NCBI GenBank assembly: GCA_002429965.1
Contig: DJBG01000170.1
Span: 2,454-9,662 of the forward strand
Direction of reading: 5' to 3'
From: Hungatella sp. UBA5982
Lineage (GTDB): Bacteria > Bacillota > Clostridia > Lachnospirales > Lachnospiraceae
Length of the DNA: 7,209 bases
Below the pieces are notes generated by a model, which saw nothing but the letters and a program-made list of their open reading frames with translations, made no database searches and was not told the origin of the DNA. The position numbers and the translations under genes were made by a program. This document shows positions 4,790-7,209 of this stretch, one piece after another. Every line of letters starts with the position of its first letter. Position 1 is the first letter of the stretch.

Positions 4790-5884
4790 TTACCGGCATA
4801 AGGTATTCAGCAGGTGTCCTATGTAAAGGCGAAGCTTTTCGCCATCCTCAAAGAAGTCCGGTTCATAGGAAACATAAGTGATCTTATCCTTGAATTCCAT
4901 TTGTAGGCAAGGTGTCCACAGAGAGGAAAACTGGGGAAGGTAACAGCCGCCCTTGCGGGTGTAGCATGTCTTAGCCGTAGCTTTTATCCGGGCTTCCTTA
5001 TCCACGTATTCCGCCACGCTTTTGTGAATTGCCTTGTCTTCATAAATCAGATAATAGTAATTTTTATAATCAGGATAAAAATATTTCAATTCCCCCTCAT
5101 AGAGGTCAATGGTTACGGTCAGGTGTTCTCCTTCCGCTTCCATGGAGACCAGGGAGTTGGATTTGGAAAATCCAACGGGAATGGCAAAGCCATTTTTGCA
5201 GGTAAGCCGTAAAGAGTGGAAATCCCGGCCAAAGATATCCTTCTGGCATAAAAAGTCCTGGTGTTCAAGGTGGAAGCTTTGCTCCAGAAAGTCCGGGTAA
5301 TTTAATATGGGGAGGATCAGGGGCATTCCTTTTAAATCATCTTCATTATGTAATATTAAAAGATCAAATAAAAATTTATCATGGGAGATAAGATAATCTT
5401 TATAAACTTCGATCAGCTGCCCGCCGGAATAAAGATCCTTACGCTCTACTTTTAAAAATTCCTCAATGGCTTTTTGCTTCATCGAGGGAAGTCCAAGAAG
5501 CCCCCGGTAAGGGCGTATTTTTTTGTAAATGTCCAGGCTTTCCACACCGGAAAAATTATAAGGCATGCCATGGGCAAGGCAGCGTTTCAAAAGATAGGGA
5601 ATATCAAAACCATCCCCGTTAAAATGTATGACTGTAGTAAAATTTTTTAAGAATTTAAAAAAGGTTTCCAACAGTTCTTTTTCCGAATCCAGGGTGTCAG
5701 CGAACCACTGGACCAGGTTCCAGCTGCCGTTTCTGTAATAAACACATCCGATCAGATAAAGGGTAGAGTACACCCCTGAGAAGCCTGTAGTTTCTATATC
5801 AAAGAACAGCAGATCCTCTTTCCGGCCGATCCGGTCAAAGGGATATGTCTCATGAAATGCAATGGTTTTCTGTAAGGTGATCAT
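4790..5884 (-). CDS. YprB-like RNase H-fold 3'-5' exonuclease
   Basis: A 364-residue cytoplasmic protein. Residues ~25-190 form a DEDD-type exonuclease domain (RNase_H_2 / YprB family): ExoI LLFFDIETTGFSG with D29 and E31, ExoII IHFNGDGFDIPYL with D94, the SLDIYKK strand with D118, and ExoIII LILHNEDDL with H179 and D182/D183. These acidic residues would bind two metal ions for hydrolysis of DNA or RNA; the real substrate is unknown. The C-terminal ~170 residues are beta-rich with many aromatics (LYEGELKYFYPDYKNYYYLIYED) and match no domain I recognise. ATG 5884 is preferred: family members open close to the MITLQKT segment, and a purine-rich AAGGAAAGGGCGG precedes it. A longer reading from TTG 5935 or ATG 5917 would run through a leader hairpin. 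It is divergent from ruvA with its own promoter at 5989-6017, and its 5' UTR contains a diverged copy of the repeated leader element. Confidence 0.85.
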   Translation of the reverse strand: MITLQKTIAFHETYPFDRIGRKEDLLFFDIETTGFSGVYSTLYLIGCVYYRNGSWNLVQWFADTLDSEKELLETFFKFLKNFTTVIHFNGDGFDIPYLLKRCLAHGMPYNFSGVESLDIYKKIRPYRGLLGLPSMKQKAIEEFLKVERKDLYSGGQLIEVYKDYLISHDKFLFDLLILHNEDDLKGMPLILPILNYPDFLEQSFHLEHQDFLCQKDIFGRDFHSLRLTCKNGFAIPVGFSKSNSLVSMEAEGEHLTVTIDLYEGELKYFYPDYKNYYYLIYEDKAIHKSVAEYVDKEARIKATAKTCYTRKGGCYLPQFSSLWTPCLQMEFKDKITYVSYEPDFFEDGEKLRLYIGHLLNTLCR

Positions 5885-5892
5885 GTATGATT

Positions 5893-5905
5893 CCGCCCTT
5901 TCCTT
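5893..5905 (-). promoter_or_regulatory. Ribosome binding site fixing the nuclease start
   Basis: AAGGAAAGGGCGG on the minus strand ends 8 nt before ATG 5884. It follows directly after the TGCCC/GGGCA hairpin, the same order as in the repeats before the methyltransferase. Confidence 0.55.
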
Positions 5906-5985
5906 AGTACTGCCCATGTTTTTTGAACAGGGCAAACCCCGCTTTACCGGGTGTATGGGGATACCCGCAGGGTATTCTCTCCCCC
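5893..5985 (-). repeat. Diverged third copy of the leader element, in nuclease 5' UTR
   Basis: Minus strand, in order: a perfect hairpin ATACCC-TGC-GGGTAT (5975-5961), extended by outer GGGG/CCCC pairing; CCCG-GTAAAG-CGGG; and the hairpin TGCCC...GGGCA (5934-5911), strengthened by inner TGTT/AACA. Then comes the purine-rich ribosome binding site. It shares the 11-mer CCTGCGGGTAT with unit 1 before the methyltransferase, and CATGGGCAG with both units. The linker between the hairpins is ~25 bases longer than in those units. Confidence 0.65.
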
Positions 5986-5988
5986 AAT

Positions 5989-6017
5989 ATTATATCGGAA
6001 AGGCGCTGGTCCGTCAA
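5989..6017 (-). promoter_or_regulatory. Sigma-A promoter of the nuclease gene
   Basis: On the minus strand TTGACG (6017-6012) and a perfect TATAAT (5994-5989) are 17 bp apart. The predicted start near 5982 places the hairpin element at the very 5' end of a ~98-nt leader. Confidence 0.85.
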
Positions 6018-6025
6018 CGGAAACA

Positions 6026-6038
6026 GAATATTTGTTCG
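6026..6038. promoter_or_regulatory. Possible LexA (SOS) operator between nuclease and ruvA
   Basis: GAATATTTGTTCG (reverse complement CGAACAAATATTC) differs by one base from the Gram-positive LexA/DinR consensus CGAACRNRYGTTC. It lies between the two divergent -35 boxes, 8 and 9 bp from them. ruvAB is an SOS regulon member in Bacillus, which makes the match more credible, but one mismatch in an AT-rich region is modest evidence. Confidence 0.4.
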
Positions 6039-6047
6039 ACTATCCGC

Positions 6048-6076
6048 TTGCATAAGAACAGGCTGTATGCTATGAT
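6048..6076 (+). promoter_or_regulatory. Sigma-A promoter of ruvAB
   Basis: TTGCAT (6048-6053) and TATGAT (6071-6076) are 17 bp apart, with an extended -10 TGC at 6068-6070. Transcription should start near 6083, leaving a ~40-nt leader before ruvA. Confidence 0.85.
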
Positions 6077-6123
6077 AAATAATAAAGATAAGATTTCCAG
6101 CATAACAAAAGGAGACAGAGGTC

Positions 6124-6735
6124 GTGATTTCTTTCGTAAAAGGGCCATTGGTTGAACTATTTGAAGATACCGTTGTTATAGAGAGCGGGAACGTGGGATT
6201 TGAAATACATGTTCCCATATCCGTGATTCAAAATATGCCGGGAATTGGCGTAGAGACAAAGTTGTATACATATTTTCAGGTAAGAGAGGATGCCATGTGC
6301 CTCTACGGTTTCTTAAACCGTCAGGATCTGCAGATGTTTAAGCAGCTTATAAGTGTAAACGGAATTGGCCCCAAAGGAGCCTTGGGAATTCTTTCTGCCC
6401 TTGACCCGGATGATTTAAGAAGGGCCATTGTATCAGGAGACGCCAAAGCCATATCCAAAGCGCCGGGGGTAGGAGCAAAGACCGCTCAGAGGATTATATT
6501 GGACTTAAAGGATAAAATTGATATAGCTGGAATTCTTCCTTCAGGGTTTGTGGAACAGAGGAATGGGCCTGTTTTATCCGGCGGAGGGGTAGCCGGGGAA
6601 GCCATGGAAGCACTGGCGGCTCTGGGGTATTCCGCAGTTGAGGCGGGTAAGGCGGTCCATCAGGTGGAAGTGACGGAATCCATGACGGTGGAAGATGTGC
6701 TTAAGGCTTCCTTAAAACATTTGGCATTTATATAA
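6124..6735 (+). CDS. ruvA: Holliday junction branch migration complex subunit RuvA
   Basis: A 203-residue protein, the normal length. RuvA tetramers bind four-way DNA junctions and load RuvB hexamers to drive branch migration in recombinational repair. Domain I (residues 1-62) is the OB fold, opening with MISFVKGPL and containing VGFEIHVP and YTYFQVREDAMCLYGF. Domain II (~63-135) holds the two helix-hairpin-helix motifs VNGIGPKGAL (78-87) and APGVGAKTAQRI (113-124) that contact DNA. A Gly/Pro-rich linker (~136-156) leads to domain III (~157-203; EAMEALAALGYS, ending SLKHLAF), which binds RuvB. The start is GTG, supported by AAAGGAG at 6108-6114. It has its own promoter and is followed after 20 bp by ruvB. 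Confidence 0.98.
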   Translation: MISFVKGPLVELFEDTVVIESGNVGFEIHVPISVIQNMPGIGVETKLYTYFQVREDAMCLYGFLNRQDLQMFKQLISVNGIGPKGALGILSALDPDDLRRAIVSGDAKAISKAPGVGAKTAQRIILDLKDKIDIAGILPSGFVEQRNGPVLSGGGVAGEAMEALAALGYSAVEAGKAVHQVEVTESMTVEDVLKASLKHLAFI

Positions 6736-6755
6736 AATAACGGGTAAAGACAGAG

Positions 6756-7209
6756 ATGGAACGTAGAATTATAACCACAGAGATAACGGAAGAAGATAAA
6801 AGGATAGAACCAAACTTAAGGCCCATGTGTCTTGATGAGTATATTGGACAGGAAAAGATATGTACCAATTTAAAAGTATACATTGATGCCGCCAAAGCCA
6901 GGGGGGAATCCCTGGATCATGTTTTATTTTACGGGCCTCCCGGCCTGGGAAAGACTACTCTTTCAGGGATCATTGCCAATGAAATGGGAGTCAATATGAA
7001 GGTCACATCAGGACCTGCAATCGAAAAACCGGGAGAGATGGCCGCTATACTGAACAATCTCCAGGAAGGGGATGTGCTGTTTGTGGATGAGATCCACCGC
7101 TTAAACCGTCAGGTAGAAGAGGTTTTATATCCAGCCATGGAGGATCTTGCCATAGATATTATGCTGGGGAAGGTTTCTTCTGCCAGATCCATAAGACTGG
7201 ATCTTCCTA
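6756..7209 (+). CDS. ruvB: Holliday junction DNA helicase RuvB (3' end outside window)
   Basis: The first 151 residues of RuvB, the AAA+ hexameric motor that pumps DNA through the RuvA-bound junction by ATP hydrolysis. The N-terminal [14 protein letters not shown] segment is the family's opening. Walker A is GPPGLGKT (residues 60-67) and Walker B is VLFVDEIH (107-114). [16 protein letters not shown] (84-99) and the [21 protein letters not shown] block are highly conserved, as is the [17 protein letters not shown] stretch at the truncated end. The RuvB C-terminal winged-helix domain and the arginine finger lie beyond the window. The start at 6756 fits the family, but its ribosome binding site is poor (GGTAAAGACAGAG before ATG). 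Translation probably depends on coupling to ruvA, 20 bp upstream in the same operon. Confidence 0.97.
   Translation, partial: MERRIITTEITEEDKRIEPNLRPMCLDEYIGQEKICTNLKVYIDAAKARGESLDHVLFYGPPGLGKTTLSGIIANEMGVNMKVTSGPAIEKPGEMAAILNNLQEGDVLFVDEIHRLNRQVEEVLYPAMEDLAIDIMLGKVSSARSIRLDLP

Noticed and set aside
5885..5935. Longer nuclease start at TTG 5935 or ATG 5917
   Set aside because: Both lie within the leader hairpin at 5911-5934, and the extra residues (MPCSKNMGSTKERAESY) do not resemble the family's N-terminus; ATG 5884 has a purine-rich site upstream.
5904..6218. ORF on the minus strand across the nuclease/ruvA intergenic region and the start of ruvA
   Set aside because: It overlaps both divergent promoters and the ruvA coding sequence, and its translation resembles no protein family.

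Overview
The window looks like chromosomal DNA of a clostridial Firmicute, most likely a member of the Lachnospiraceae (Lacrimispora/Enterocloster-like). This is judged from the protein families, moderate G+C, strong AGGAGG-type ribosome binding sites and sigma-A promoters with 17-bp spacers; no 16S or marker search was possible. No transposase, tRNA, rRNA or CRISPR array is visible.

Layout. (1) 1-762, plus: 3' end of a large protein resembling the C-terminal part of clostridial transglutaminase-like proteins. (2) 835-1590, plus: a stand-alone SEC-C zinc-motif protein with its own promoter, a leader containing two hairpins that can re-pair with each other, and an intrinsic terminator. (3) 1630-3378, plus: two tandem copies of a ~50-bp hairpin-rich repeat, then a class I SAM-dependent methyltransferase followed after one base by the redox chaperone Hsp33 (hslO). 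(4) 3391-3774, minus: a cold-shock protein gene with a very good promoter, a 5'-terminal mRNA hairpin and a terminator shared with the end of hslO. (5) 3830-4448, plus: a DUF5662-type HD-like protein. (6) 4449-4789: an AT-rich gene-free stretch with three consecutive hairpins. (7) 4790-6017, minus: a YprB-like RNase H-fold exonuclease. (8) 6048-7209, plus: ruvA and the 5' part of ruvB, transcribed divergently from the exonuclease.

Functionally this is mostly housekeeping: stress and redox protection (Hsp33), cold-shock RNA binding, and Holliday-junction processing (RuvAB) beside a putative nuclease. The ruvA/exonuclease intergenic region carries two divergent consensus promoters around a near-consensus LexA-type palindrome.

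The most unusual signal is non-coding. A compact leader element, consisting of a hairpin with a TGC triloop, a TGCCC/GGGCA hairpin containing an invariant CATGGGCAG, and then a purine-rich Shine-Dalgarno stretch, occurs twice in tandem before the methyltransferase. It occurs once more, on the opposite strand and diverged, in the 5' UTR of the exonuclease. This could be a structured interspersed repeat or a post-transcriptional regulatory element. I do not recognise it as a known RNA class.
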